DNA of 64,000 bases from Zeugodacus cucurbitae (Eukaryota > Arthropoda > Insecta > Diptera > Tephritidae): NCBI RefSeq assembly GCF_028554725.1, contig NC_071667.1, positions 54,305,501-54,369,500 on the forward strand, given 5' to 3'. Under the pieces are notes generated by a model. That model worked only from the letters and a program-made list of their open reading frames with translations. It was not told where the DNA came from and did no database searches. Position 1 is the first letter of the stretch. The number at the start of each line of letters is the position of its first letter. Both the position numbers and the translations under genes were made by a program. Below, one piece after another: positions 25,120-36,396 of this stretch.

Positions 25120-25335
25120 ATTATTCATTTAATAATGGAAAGAACTCAACATGGCGTGATCACTCCAACTTATTCGAAATCTTTTTTGGTATCTCTCGAA
25201 AAAATGCGGTACTAGAACCTTTTTTCAAGCGAGGTTGTCCATATTTAGTGTTAGAATGCGTCAACAACCTTAAAAATAAGCAAACGATCAGACACGGATA
25301 ATGTGTTGGGTACTTTATTCGCCGTCTATTTGGAC
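25120..25335 (+). repeat. Degenerate direct repeat, right copy
   Basis: Partner of 24105-24330. The word order is preserved, with small indels. Confidence 0.45.
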
Positions 25336-25610
25336 GAATATTTGAAGTCTAATGAATTTCTCAAAATCAATCAAAATGATGATAGAAGTATATTACAATT
25401 ACTTTTTATTAGAACTTACATTAACATTATTATTTTAGATTTAGATTTAGCGCCCCAAATATAGCTCAAATCAACTCAAATAACTTGGGCACCAAAGAAA
25501 TTATTTTTGCCTGTGTTATCTGTGTGAAAATTATGAAATAACACCGAAGAACATAAATAATAAAAATTAATTTGGACAAATTTCATATCACCTTTTGCAA
25601 CTAATGACTA

Positions 25611-25874
25611 CAGTGGAACTTCTCTAACTCGAATCTCCAATAATCCACAAAAACACTTCGAGTTAGAGAGACTTCGAGTTATAGAAATTTTTATTGAAAT
25701 ATAAATTTTACAAAAAGCTGTAAAAGATAGATTTACCCACATTAAAACATGTATTCTGTAATTTTGTTGTTGCACTTTTTTATTGCTTGGCTCTTGAAAA
25801 AATTTATATGAAATTTGACTTCGAGTTATGGAGATCTTCGACTTAGAGAAGTTCGAGTTATGGAAGTTCCACTG
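25611..25874. mobile_element. Pogo-like MITE, copy P2
   Basis: The ends read CAGTGGAACTTCTCTAACTC and, reverse-complemented, CAGTGGAACTTCCATAACTC, with TA on both sides. Inner 'CTTCGAGTTA' words repeat in both orientations. It is 264 bp and noncoding. Confidence 0.85.
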
Positions 25875-27818
25875 TATTTTAACTCAGTTTCTCACAGTTA
25901 TAGTAATATAGTGAAAAAAAAAAATTAATAATAAAGAAAATTATTACTGCCATAGGAGTTAAAAGTATTTGTACTTACCGAAGCAGTTTGTATTCTTCAA
26001 CAGCCTAGTTCGAATATGAATTTTTATATTGTTGCTTTTTTATTTTATAATTTCTGAAATATTTCGTTTCTCCAGGTTCAATTCAAGATCAATCCAATTT
26101 TTCTACCTTACTTGAAAAACAAAAATCTGAAAGTGTATTTTGAGGTTAACTTCTTCCTAATACTAAATTTTTGAATTAATATTTGTAATTCGAAAAGTTT
26201 TGCAAATGTATTACTTTGACAGGAATTGAGAAAAGTTATCAAACTACTTAGTAATACTAATATATTATTCGCCTGAACGTCGATTAGATCAGGAAAATAG
26301 AAATCAGATCACTAAAATACATTTACTTCTATAATAATACAACATAGCTACAGCTGATGTATGATATAAGTAATTTTATATCTACATACATACTTTTTTG
26401 ACCAAATATCATTACATTTGATATTACTATTTTCAATTATTTCTTCAAATATTCAAAGTTGGAGAAAATTTAAATTTGTGAACCATATAGTTGTTGTTAT
26501 TTTTGTAACAGCAGAAAAATTTCCACAGAGTAATTCTGCGGCGTTAACTGTCTTTGATAGTATAACTCAAAGGATTCTTTTGATTTGCTTTAGTCAATTC
26601 CAGAAATCACTTATCTATAAATTTAGAATACAAAATGTTGTTGACAGTCTGCTAAATCTGTACCACTAAAAATTGACAAGCGTTGAATTACGGTAAATCT
26701 ATTTTACCATGCACTTGCCTTCACTTATACATATGTATGCATAAGAACATGTTTTGCATAAATTTATTTGACGCAAACAAGTTGCGTAAAAACAATATAA
26801 ATCATGGCAATAAAAACAACAACAACAATGACGACAATGCATTGTCTGTACATGCCAGCAACTCACTAGACAGCTGACTAACATATACCATAGTTTTTGT
26901 TGTGCTTGGCTGCTTGCGAAGAGTTTTAGTTGTCATGAATAATGAAAGGCAAAAAATAAGCAAGCAATATGAGTTGAACTTATTTATGCAGAGATGCAGA
27001 ATAAGAATACACACACGCACACAATTTGCAATAAATGTAGTGGTGTGCATATATTTTCCCATAAATCATATGCATAATAGAAAATATATGCATATTTTCC
27101 ACCCCATGCACACGTGCATATGTATCTATGTTGCCAGTTTCCAGCGAATTGCAGCCACTGTATTAAATTACGTGCACTGAATCTCCCTTAACTGAAACCT
27201 TATTATATACATATAACGATAAATTTAAAAGTTTCCTTAGTGTACAGTTTAAAGATCATATTTATTTCAATCACAGCACAGAATACAGAGAATATTATCG
27301 TACTTCATCGTATATGTATATATGTATGTATAAGTATGTTATTTGCAAATGACCATACAATCTTAAAAATGTTGTGTATAAACATGTACATATGTATCGA
27401 GTGTAAAGGTGAAGGTGTTATGCATGATTTTTGAAAATTTTATAGAAATTAGCAAAATTTTTTAACGGAGAACGGTGTCTGTATACCACAATAAAGCAGC
27501 TGTTTGCAAGGAAGCTTGGTATTAATTTAATGAGTTTAATAATTAGGTTTTCGTTATATCATTATGCTGGAAATATTTTATCAATAATGTCTACACATTT
27601 TTCTATGATTGCCTTCAGTGCTGTGGGTAGTTGTTTAAAATTAAAGGAACATTTACAATAAAATCTACATACAACCAATACATATATGTTTAAACTAGAG
27701 CTATTGAGCAAACATAGATAGTACATGTTAGGTTTATACATGTATGTATATATTTATAGTATTTTTTGTTTTAGCAACCCATACACAAAATTACAATTAT
27801 GCTATTTAAATTATGAAT
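25875..27818. other. Noncoding spacer, 3' side of the tetraspanin gene
   Basis: No gene was recognised. Several overlapping short frames at 26683-27180 are AT-driven. Confidence 0.4.
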
Positions 27819-27824
27819 TTTATT
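27819..27824 (-). terminator. Candidate polyadenylation signal AATAAA for the distal tetraspanin isoform
   Basis: AATAAA on the minus strand, about 440 nt beyond the TAG of exon 4b. A CATAAA-like variant closer to the stop (about 28248-28253) is an alternative. Not supported by transcripts. Confidence 0.3.
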
Positions 27825-28260
27825 TAAAAAATAATAATCTCAAAAAGTTGAACTAAATTCAACAAATTGTAAACAAAAGTAAATACAATTTGCTTTAGTA
27901 CATAAAAATCACTAGAATATTACAGAATCAAATCAATATAGCTGGTGTAAACTTAATTTAAACATAATTTTACTAAATATATGCAAGCGCAGTTTGAACA
28001 CAAAAATTACAACCAAATAAGTATACATAAAATATGAAATCTTCAAATGCCAACTAATAAATTGTGACTAAAAGGAAGTAAACGAAATGTATAGCAACAT
28101 TTTGAATTGCATTTATGTGTGGAAGTGTTAGTGAATTGTTCGCGTTTGCTAAAACGGTTCCAAGCCAAACTATATACGCTTGCGCAAACTTAAAGCTTAA
28201 TTTATATAATTGTTTTTTGCGCTAACGGCTTTCATTTGAAACTCATTTTATGATTTTTCA

Positions 28261-28356
28261 CTAATACTGGTAATTGTGTGGGAAAATTGCGCGCGCTGGT
28301 GGATAGTTTGGATCGTGTTGATTGCGATAGCGACGCGCCAAGAAGACTGCCAGTAC
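28261..28356 (-). CDS. Tsp97E: Tetraspanin alternative last exon 4b (distal)
   Basis: Acceptor ATCTATTTTCCAG at 28357, in the same phase as 4a, then 31 codons and TAG at 28261-28263. The peptide VLAVFLARRYRNQHDPNYPP is followed by a distinct 11-residue tail ending NYQY. It aligns with exon 4a through RYRNQ-DP, so the two exons look like duplicates that diverged. Its intron from exon 3 is 1597 bp and contains a pogo-like MITE. GC-ended codons in an AT-rich setting support constraint. Confidence 0.75.
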   Translation of the reverse strand, partial: VLAVFLARRYRNQHDPNYPPARAIFPHNYQY

Positions 28357-31245
28357 CTGGAAAATAGATGTAATATTAATAAATATGCTTCAATTTTAGT
28401 TGTATGTATTATAAAATTATTAAATAAACAGAAAAATATAATAAAAATATGGATAATATACAAAATTAAAATTATATGCAGTTGAACTTCCATAACTTGT
28501 ACTTCTTAACTCGAAGTTCTAAATAACTCGAACTCTTGAATTTGCTATAGAAGTCAAATTTCAAATTACCTTCCATAAGTCGAAGTTTTTTTGGATTATG
28601 GAGATTCGAGTTAGAGAAGTTCAACTGTATCTGTATATTAAAAAAGATCCAAATTATATAATAAATATTTACAGAAATTAATTTCAGTGAAAAGTTAAAT
28701 AAAATAAGTAAAAGCTGGTGTACGAAATCATAAGCAACATAACCTAAAATCATATTTTATTATCAAAGAATATCATAATGAAGGCGCAGGGTTGTTTTTA
28801 GATGACTTAACGGTACATGTTTTCTAAAATACCAATTTGTTTACATTAGGATTTGAAAAATGTGTAATATTTCGGTGTTCCAAAAAAAAATAAAAAATTA
28901 AAATTTTGATAAAATTTAATAAAAATACCTCAGAATAAACTGTTTGAAAAAAGTATAGTTTTCAATATATAATTATGTGCATAATGTGCTTTAAAAACCC
29001 AATATTAATATTATTTTAAATAATTAAACAACAGGTCTTGAGAAATTTGCAATGCTATAGGAAATATGAAATCAAAAGTGCAATAGAATGACTTAAAAAC
29101 AGAGAAGAAAATTAAACATTTTAATACAAAATAATAGAACCAAGGAATGTATTTTAAGTAGTTCAACGCTTGCTCACCCTAGTATTTAAGTACAATACTC
29201 GTATAGGTATGTAGTATAAGATTGATGATGGTTGTGGTTTAAACTCAGCTGTATAATCCACTTGAAAATGCTGTTACAGTGCATATATATTGTAAATTTT
29301 TGAGTGTATACTAAGGTGGTGTTATTAATTGCATGCCCAATCCAAAAAACAGTACTAGTGATCAGCGGCAACGTACATACATTTGATACCTGGCTTATGA
29401 TTAAATCCCAGTTTTACGATTTTCACTTTTACAGTTATTAAAAAAGTTGCCAAAATTGTGGCAAACATTTTCTGTTATGTTTAAAATACATTTATAGTTA
29501 TCATTAAATATGTGTCATTTTATATATATTTAGATTTATAGCTATATGTACATATATGTATGAATATGAATCATTTCCGTAAACAGTTATGATTGTATCT
29601 CTATATATATAAATGCATGAAAACCTATGACGTTGGTTACGGTTTCGATTTTTTTGTTTTTTAGGATAAAGAATGAAGCGTGAATGAGTTATGTGTGTAT
29701 GAATGCGTATTAGTATGATATATATGTATTGTTTAAATATGCATTATTAGTTGTTAAATTTCTTGTCGGGCAAGACATTTTAAAGAAATGCACTCGGCAA
29801 ACCGCGTGGATCTTTCTGATTGCGATAACGAACTGTTAGCCATACACCAATGAACTGCATTGTTTGCATGTCCAAATAAAAGAATTAATATGTATTTGTT
29901 AATGTACATTCAAGTATATTATTTTGTTCCAAAATATAAGATTGTACGCTTACCTCAGTGAAGCTGAAGAAAATTCCCAAACCGCCGCACAATTTAAAGG
30001 CATAGCTGATCTTATCTTCCAAAGCGGGCAGACACGGTGGGCAGGCGCAATTTTCCATGTAATCGGGACAGCATTTCTTAGTGACTGCTTCACATGTTGT
30101 GCCTGTATGTGTTGAATTAAAGCCACAGCAAGTGAATGTATCCTGCACTTGTTGACGCATAGAATCTGGTACATTATTCCAACCCTCCTCAGCGAACTCT
30201 TTTTGCTGCTCAGAATTAACAGCCAAGCAAGAGCTGGCAATGGAGAATTGAATGAGGAAGAGCATGAAGAGAATGATCATGTACTGTGCATTTTAAATGA
30301 TTTTTAAGTTAAGGAAAATATGTACAAATTGTTTGGCATTATTTAGTTAATGAATTTACTTTCGCACATGTATTACCACCTCAATTGACTTAATTAAATT
30401 GTGGTACAGCAAATAAATATGTAAATACGAACTTCATTGTATGAATTTAAATTAAATATGCTTGCATGCACATAAGGTCAATCGAAGCGATAGCCCCTAC
30501 AACAACAAACAATATGATTATCGCAGGCGGAAACATACTGAATAATTCTTCAATTTACATACGTAATTTTTGTTTACGAATTTTAAGAAGCCTGAACAAG
30601 TTTTTCCATTTTCTTGACACATGGCAGTAAATTTAAAAAGTGCAAAGTAAACTTTTTAATACTATAACTTGGAAATTGAAAATATATTTATTTTTAGTTG
30701 GAGATTATCAAATCCGCTACTCTTCATTATCTCCGTGTGCAAATATGTATATATAATCCACTTATTACGTTAATATTTATCACAATCACATTCTTAGATC
30801 TTTTTTTGTGAAATTACGATATGTTTAATGATATTCTTTTTGAAAAGGATACGAAAAACAGCATCACTTGATGATGTTTCACTGCACCGATCAGTCCGAG
30901 TATTGATATTAATATCAATATGACGCCACAGGCTAAAATACCACCCACAATTGGTAGATTTGTGACAATGGAAGCTGCACGCGCATACACGCCAACGCCA
31001 ATCAACAGGAATCCCACCATCTGTAAACATATTTAATAATGCATGCACACAGTAGAATATTGTAAAAATCAATAATTCTTTTAAGGATTCGCTTGGGCAC
31101 TTCCGTCTATGCACAACAGCACGACCCTGAGGCTATTGCCCCATAACGACAGAAGGCCAAAGAAAAATCCTCATTATGCACTTACCACATACAAAATGTT
31201 GAGCGCAATTAGCGCATTTTTCGAACAAGTAAAACCTCCACACAT
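28261..31245 (-). CDS. Tsp97E: Tetraspanin, Tsp97E / TSPAN31-13 type
   Basis: Four-pass membrane protein of the tetraspanin family, expected at the plasma or endosomal membrane as an organiser of protein clusters. Coding exons on the minus strand are 31186-31245, 30853-31020, 29954-30283, then either 29780-29854 or 28261-28356. Junctions are GT-AG and in frame, giving 210 or 217 residues. TM1 spans residues of exons 1-2; TM2 is about 50-69; TM3 about 72-94; the large loop carries CCG at 128-130 and further cysteines (CC, then C-x-C-PPC) that fit conserved disulfides; TM4 begins in exon 3 and finishes in exon 4. The start (MCGGFTCSKNALIALN) and the tail RYRNQKDP..PSAFL resemble vertebrate TSPAN31 as I remember it. 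No frameshift or stop interrupts it. The exact symbol is inferred. Confidence 0.85.
28479..28627. mobile_element. Pogo-like MITE, copy P3, inside the tetraspanin intron
   Basis: The ends read CAGTTGAACTTCCATAACTT and, reverse-complemented, CAGTTGAACTTCTCTAACTC. TA follows the right end; TG precedes the left end instead of TA. It is 149 bp. It lies 122 bp upstream of the exon 4b acceptor in transcript direction. Confidence 0.75.
29780..29854 (-). CDS. Tsp97E: Tetraspanin alternative last exon 4a (proximal)
   Basis: Acceptor ACAATGCAG at 29855, then 24 codons and TAA at 29780-29782. The peptide FIGVWLTVRYRNQKDPRGLP then SAFL completes TM4 and gives a short tail very like that of vertebrate TSPAN31. 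The intron from exon 3 is only 99 bp. Confidence 0.8.
   Translation of the reverse strand, partial: FIGVWLTVRYRNQKDPRGLPSAFL
29954..30283 (-). CDS. Tsp97E: Tetraspanin exon 3
   Basis: Encodes 110 residues: TM3 (YMIILFMLFLIQF), the large loop with CCGFN and the CxCPPC cluster, and the start of TM4 (LGIFFSFTE). It starts after TGCACAG and ends in phase 0 at GAG before GTAAGC. This single donor serves both alternative last exons. Confidence 0.9.
30853..31020 (-). CDS. Tsp97E: Tetraspanin exon 2
   Basis: Encodes 56 residues: the rest of TM1, the small extracellular loop, TM2 and the GAVKHHQ turn, ending with Phe-Phe at a donor reading GTATCC. That donor is weak beyond GT. The acceptor is TTTACAG. 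The following intron is 569 bp. Confidence 0.85.
31186..31245 (-). CDS. Tsp97E: Tetraspanin exon 1
   Basis: Encodes residues 1-20 from ATG at 31245, ending in phase 0 at donor GTAAG. It includes the short cysteine-bearing N terminus and the start of TM1. The intron to exon 2 is 165 bp. Confidence 0.85.
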
Positions 31246-32264
31246 TTTAACACCAAATCCTATTTCAACTTACACTCTTATTTAAAAACTTTCTTATTCT
31301 TTCTTTTTCACTTTAACTTTCTTATTCTTTTGCTACTTTATGCGTTAACTTAACTAAAAATCGTATACCAGCTGCTCTTTGCTTGATTTTTGCTTTGCAT
31401 TTTCCAGTTTTTCTTTGTGTTTCATTTCAAATGTTTCATTTCATATACATCTGTAATACAGAGTTGCCATTGGTGGGCAAAGTTGCAAATGTGGGAATGC
31501 TTGAAAGTAAAACATATTTGTTGAGAGAATGGCATATTTGATGTTTTCTGATTGGGTTGTTCTATAATTTTATTTGGAATTGCAATTAGACTATAAAAAC
31601 AAAAATTAATTTGCAGTTTATTGCATAATTTCTTTATGTTTGAATAATATGGATATAATTAGAATTGAAGTTTAAATAACAAATTTTGGGCGTCAATGTA
31701 GCAAAATTAAAATTTGGTTTATATCTATATATGTATAAATATTTCGTAAACCCTTTAAATTTAGAATCTTCAAATATCAGAATTATTTTCTGATAAGAAT
31801 ATGAGTTTTCTCAAATAAAACAATTTAATACGGAACTATTAACGTTAAACGTTTTTTATATTTATATTTTAAGTATTACTAACTTAGGTTATGTTTTTAT
31901 ATATTTTACATATTGATGATGATTATGATGAACTTGCTTTATCTTTTTTTATGATCATTACATATTTTTTTATTCTGGCTTCAGTAATCTTTAAATTGAG
32001 AAGTGTTATCCTAAGGTTATAGTATATTATGATTATATATGTTAATAAAATTGCCGAAATCTGTGCAAATTTAAGATTTTTAATTATAAAAACAAAAATC
32101 TTATTAGAAGTATACAAACAGTACTTCAATAGCAAATAACTCACCCACTAATCGCTCACTTCCGCAAAATACGCCTAAAAGCACACCTCTATTTATCTCG
32201 CTTAATAATAATTTATCCGCGCCGCTATCGCATCGACCAATTGATTTCCTTTAAATGCGTACAC
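31246..32264 (-). promoter_or_regulatory. Upstream region of the tetraspanin gene (promoter not resolved)
   Basis: It should contain the 5' UTR and start site. An E-box CAGCTG lies at about 31370, in a GAGCAGCTGGTATAC context, and an A/G-rich leader follows it in transcript direction. No TATA box or initiator could be fixed with confidence. The remainder (31500-32260) is AT-rich with no recognised element. Confidence 0.3.
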
Positions 32265-32267
32265 TTA

Positions 32268-32430
32268 GACCGATTTCACACAGGCAATTTTTGTTGCGGC
32301 AATTCTTAGCTTTATAGGAGAGGGGGCGACGAAGAGAGGAGAATTTCTCTCTCTTTCGCTTCCCTTGGTCGCCCCCTCTCCTATAAAACTAAGAATTGCC
32401 GCAACAAAAATTGCCTGTGTGAAATCGGTC
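32268..32430. mobile_element. Foldback MITE with TTA target duplication (PIF/Harbinger-like)
   Basis: A 163-bp element bounded by TTA at 32265-32267 and 32431-32433. The two arms (GACCGATTTCACACAGGCAA inward) are 63 bp long with one mismatch, so it can form a near-perfect hairpin with a purine/pyrimidine-rich centre. TTA duplications are characteristic of PIF/Harbinger transposons; the family call rests on that and not on a transposase. The near identity of the arms suggests a recent insertion. Confidence 0.85.
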
Positions 32431-32599
32431 TTATCAGCAAAGTTGACAAAATCAAGCGCATAAAATCACACACAGCACATATGAGCAAATGCCACACGCA
32501 ACAAACACTTGTGGCGATCTTCGTGAATTTCCAAGTAACAAATGAAAGTCTCAGAGACACTCATAGTTAACAAGCAACAAGCACAGCTTACGGTATTTA

Positions 32600-32890
32600 C
32601 ACTCGTGCGATTTGAGCGGCGTGTTTGCGGATTATTAGTCAGTTTCTGTCTGTTTATTGTTTGCGGTGAACTGTTTGCTGGTTTTTGCAAGTGAAAGATT
32701 TGTAGTGAATAACATTTCTAATAAATTATATGGCAAAATAAATATAATAAATGCAAATATATACAAGTGTGTATGTATATATTTTTTATTTGCGGTTTTT
32801 TTTTGTTTTCTGTGCGTTGTTGTTTTCCAAGCAGTGTCTGCTAAAACGTCAAACTTTGCGCTTTTTGTGTGTTCGTATTGGTGAGTAGTT
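32600..32890 (+). promoter_or_regulatory. Possible plus-strand promoter and untranslated first exon
   Basis: A TCAGTT initiator-like word at 32639-32644 is followed by a GCGGTGAAC word at about the +25 to +30 position used by downstream elements, and later by a good donor-like TATTG-GTGAGTAG at about 32877-32887. This could be the divergent neighbour of the tetraspanin gene, with coding exons outside or unrecognised. Evidence is motif-level only. Confidence 0.25.
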
Positions 32891-33284
32891 TATATAGCTG
32901 CTATTATTTAGCCAAATATATAATATTTAAGCAAACAGGTGGTTTGGTTTGAAAATTGCTAATTTTGTATTCACCTTATGTGATCCACTTTGACCACAAA
33001 GCCAAAAACAAAGTGTGAAAACGTGGCTAAAACTAAAGTGAACGCAGAAACTAGCAAAGAAAAAAATGAAATAAATGTAAAAACCAAAAACACAACAAAA
33101 ACATTATAGTGCTGCGTTCATGGAGAGACATGTTTGTTACAAATACATATATATTATAATATATATATATTTATTTATTTAAGTACATACATATTTGCGC
33201 ATAGTAAATTATTATATAATTAATACTAATTAAAATTTGCAACAAAGAAAACAGTGCTAATTCGTCACTCAAAGCGATCACATA

Positions 33285-33768
33285 CGAGGGTGTGCTGACA
33301 AGTTGAAGGTTTGGATATTTAATACTTTTAAAATTCGAAAAAATCACACTTTTAATAAAGATATCAAATTATTACTGCAAAAAAAATTTCTTAATTAAAA
33401 AAAAAATCACTGAATTACAATTCAATATACAATTTAGCAATAAAATATATAAAATAATTCGACACTAACTTTTTCCTTTTTTTTTAATTCTTTACAAATT
33501 GTCAAACTTAATTTACAATTAACAAAATTTACTCTTAAATGAGAAATAGGCACTACAGATCAGTTTATGAAACAAAAATATCATATAATATTTTATACTA
33601 CGCCTCTTTGGTTACTCAATCTATTATTAAATCTATGGTACATGGGTTACAGCAAAGATGCCTAGCTTTTATTCTAGAGTTAAATAAAAATATTATTATA
33701 TATACATAAATTATATATTAATAAAACAAAACTCTAAGTTAAACTGCAAACATTTTGCGCTACCCTCG
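33285..33768. mobile_element. Mariner-type MITE with CGAGGGT ends
   Basis: The left end is TA-CGAGGGTGTGCTGACAAG. The right end, reverse-complemented, is TA-CGAGGGTAGCGCAAAATG. Both flanks carry TA. Identity is strongest in the first 8 bp and patchy after. The interior (484 bp) is AT-rich and noncoding. Confidence 0.6.
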
Positions 33769-34947
33769 TACGCGTATGTATAGCAGATGATTAAAGAACC
33801 AAAAAAAAATACATCTTCTCTGGTCGTCAAACGGAAGCGTATATAATTAAAACACAACAAATTAAAATAACTGCGAGTGCACACCCACCCTAATGTAGGA
33901 GAAGCGGCAAAGAAAAGCAGTGAAGCGAATTTTTGCAACTCAGTTATGATTTTCTTTTCAAGCGCTCGTTGCTTTATACAAACAAACTATATATGTATGT
34001 ATGTATATGCGCGAATAGTATCTGTTATTATTGCTTAACACCGACTGACGCCGCTATGACGTCACAGCTATACAAATGTAGCATTCCAAAGCGTGCACTG
34101 ATGCGAAACGGTGCAATTCAGTTGCAATGCCTACAAAAAGGAAATAACAAAAACAAACAAAAAACAGTTAAGTAAATAATGATTTAATAACTTGAGTTAT
34201 TATGAGTTCACATTGGAATATTTTTGTTTATTGTTAAATATTTATGGTATGTTTGATCCTCATTCAAAGTACAATTTTTTCACAATTTTTAAAATTTTGG
34301 AAAAAAAATTTGTTGAAAGCGTTAATTTAAAAAAAAATTTAATGATTGAAGTTAGCAACACACAAAATTAACATCTTAATTACTAATCAGTCTGTTTGAA
34401 CACGATGTTTGCTTCAAATATGTATGTATGTACTTGAGATAACAAAACTTTAGTGACTTAAAAAACTGTCTGTAGCTATGTATATAACTCCCTAGTCATA
34501 CTAAATCTAAAGAGCATTCTAATCACACATTTTTGTTTGGAAACTTGTTATCTAAATTTTCTTCGTAATTATTTGATTCCGCATAACTGTACATAGCTGT
34601 AATATTTTTTGTCACGCTTAGTTAGTGAATCCGCAAAAATTTCCAACAATTTAATAAAATAATTGCTCAACTCATTTACGCATATTCGCCGTGTGAAAAA
34701 GACAATGGATATAAATGGAAAAAATTGCTTTTTTTGCTTTAATAACTGCATTTTAGTATTGTTTTGAGGATGATTTAAAGTTTTTAATGGCATATGTATT
34801 TTGTGGAATGATTGTGGAATTAATACGTGGGAGTCACATGCATACAAATGTATAACCATATAGTATAAAGCATTTAGTACATATGATGAATGGGAAGGAT
34901 CACTTTTGATATTAAAGTGTTTTAGTATTTAATATTTTGTATATACA
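33769..34947. other. Noncoding spacer
   Basis: No gene or element was recognised. Short AT-rich frames are present on both strands. Confidence 0.35.
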
Positions 34948-35114
34948 TACAGTGGTGGCCTTATAATTAGAAACAACATTTTTGAAAAATATGAAATCAT
35001 TGTAAAGTTTTTACAAGACGCGAAGCACTGTGAGCACTGAGCACTGTTATTCATAGTGTAGGTATTGAACGTTGTTGCAAAGTAAACACGTGACTATTTT
35101 CTGACTTGTTATTA

Positions 35115-36282
35115 AAAAACAAGTAAGGAAGGGCTAAGTTCGCGTATAACCGAACATTTTATACGCTCGCAATTTATTTATTTAACTTAATAATACGCAA
35201 TTTGACCCACATATTCGTCATATATATTGAAAGTTGGAAACCCTAATAATAGGTTAGAAGCACCGAGGTCCTCATGTTCGATATATGGGGCCTTGAAAAC
35301 ATATGGTCCGATTTTGGCGATTTTTAGAATGGGGCTGCCACACTATAAACATAGTATTTGTGCAAAGTTCTGCACCGATATCTTCACTAGTACTTACTTT
35401 ATATATTGTAAAGTAAACGATTCAGATCGTCTTCAAAGTTCTGGTATATAGGAAGTAGGCGTGGTTGTGAAACGATTTGGCCAATTTTCACAACATATCA
35501 TTGGGAGGTAAGGAAACTATTACAAACCAAGTTTCATTCAAATCGGTCGAGTAGTTCCTGAGATATGGTTTTTGACCCATAAGTGGGCGATGTCACGCCC
35601 ATTTTCCATTTTGTAAAAAACTCTGAGTGCAGTTTCCATCTGCCATTTCTTATGTGAAAGTGTTTAGTGTTTCTGACGTTTTTCGTTAGTGAGTTAACCT
35701 ACTTTTAGTAATTTTCAACCTAACCTTTGTATGGGAGGTGGGCGTGGTTATTATGCGATTTCAACTATTTTCATGGTGTGTGGTGGGGTACGAAAGAGAA
35801 TCGACTGCAGAAAGTTTGGTTTATATAGCTTCATTGGTTTGTGAGATATATACAAATAACCGATTTGGGGGCGGGGCCACACCCACTTCCCCAAAAAAAT
35901 TACATCCAAATATGCCCCTTCCTAGTGCGATCCTTTATTCCAAATTTTACTTTTATAATTTTATTTATGGCTTAGTTATGACATTTTATGTGTTTTCGGT
36001 TTTCGCTATTTTGTGGGCGTGGCAGTGGACCGATTTTGCTCATTTTCGATAGCAACCCTCTCATGGTCCCAGGGAACATGTGTTCCAAGTTTCATTATAT
36101 CTCAATTTTTACCTAAGTTATCGCTTGCACGGACGGACGGACGGACAGACATCCGGATTTCAACTCCACTCGTCATCCTGATCATTTATATATATATAAC
36201 CCCATATCTAACTCTTTTATTTCTTGGTGACACAAACAACCGTTATGTGAACAAAACTATTATACTCTGTGCAACTCTTGTC
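35115..36282 (+). repeat. Family B repeat, copy B3, nested in the Tc1-like element
   Basis: It begins AAACAAGTAAGGAAGGGCTA and has GGCGTGG modules at 35458, 35741 and 36016 (283 and 275 bp apart). A CGGACGGACGGACGGACAGA tract lies at 36131-36150. The 3' hairpin is degraded (TACTCTGTGCAACTCTTGT). The Tc1-like sequence resumes at about 36285. Confidence 0.75.
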
Positions 36283-36396
36283 ACACAATTAGAAACGCGG
36301 AGTTTACTCTTTATAATCTCGGATTACTTGAACTTAGCGCAATAAAGTGAGTTAGTTAGTTATCTGGCAACAATTAAATACGTTTTAGTTTTTAGA

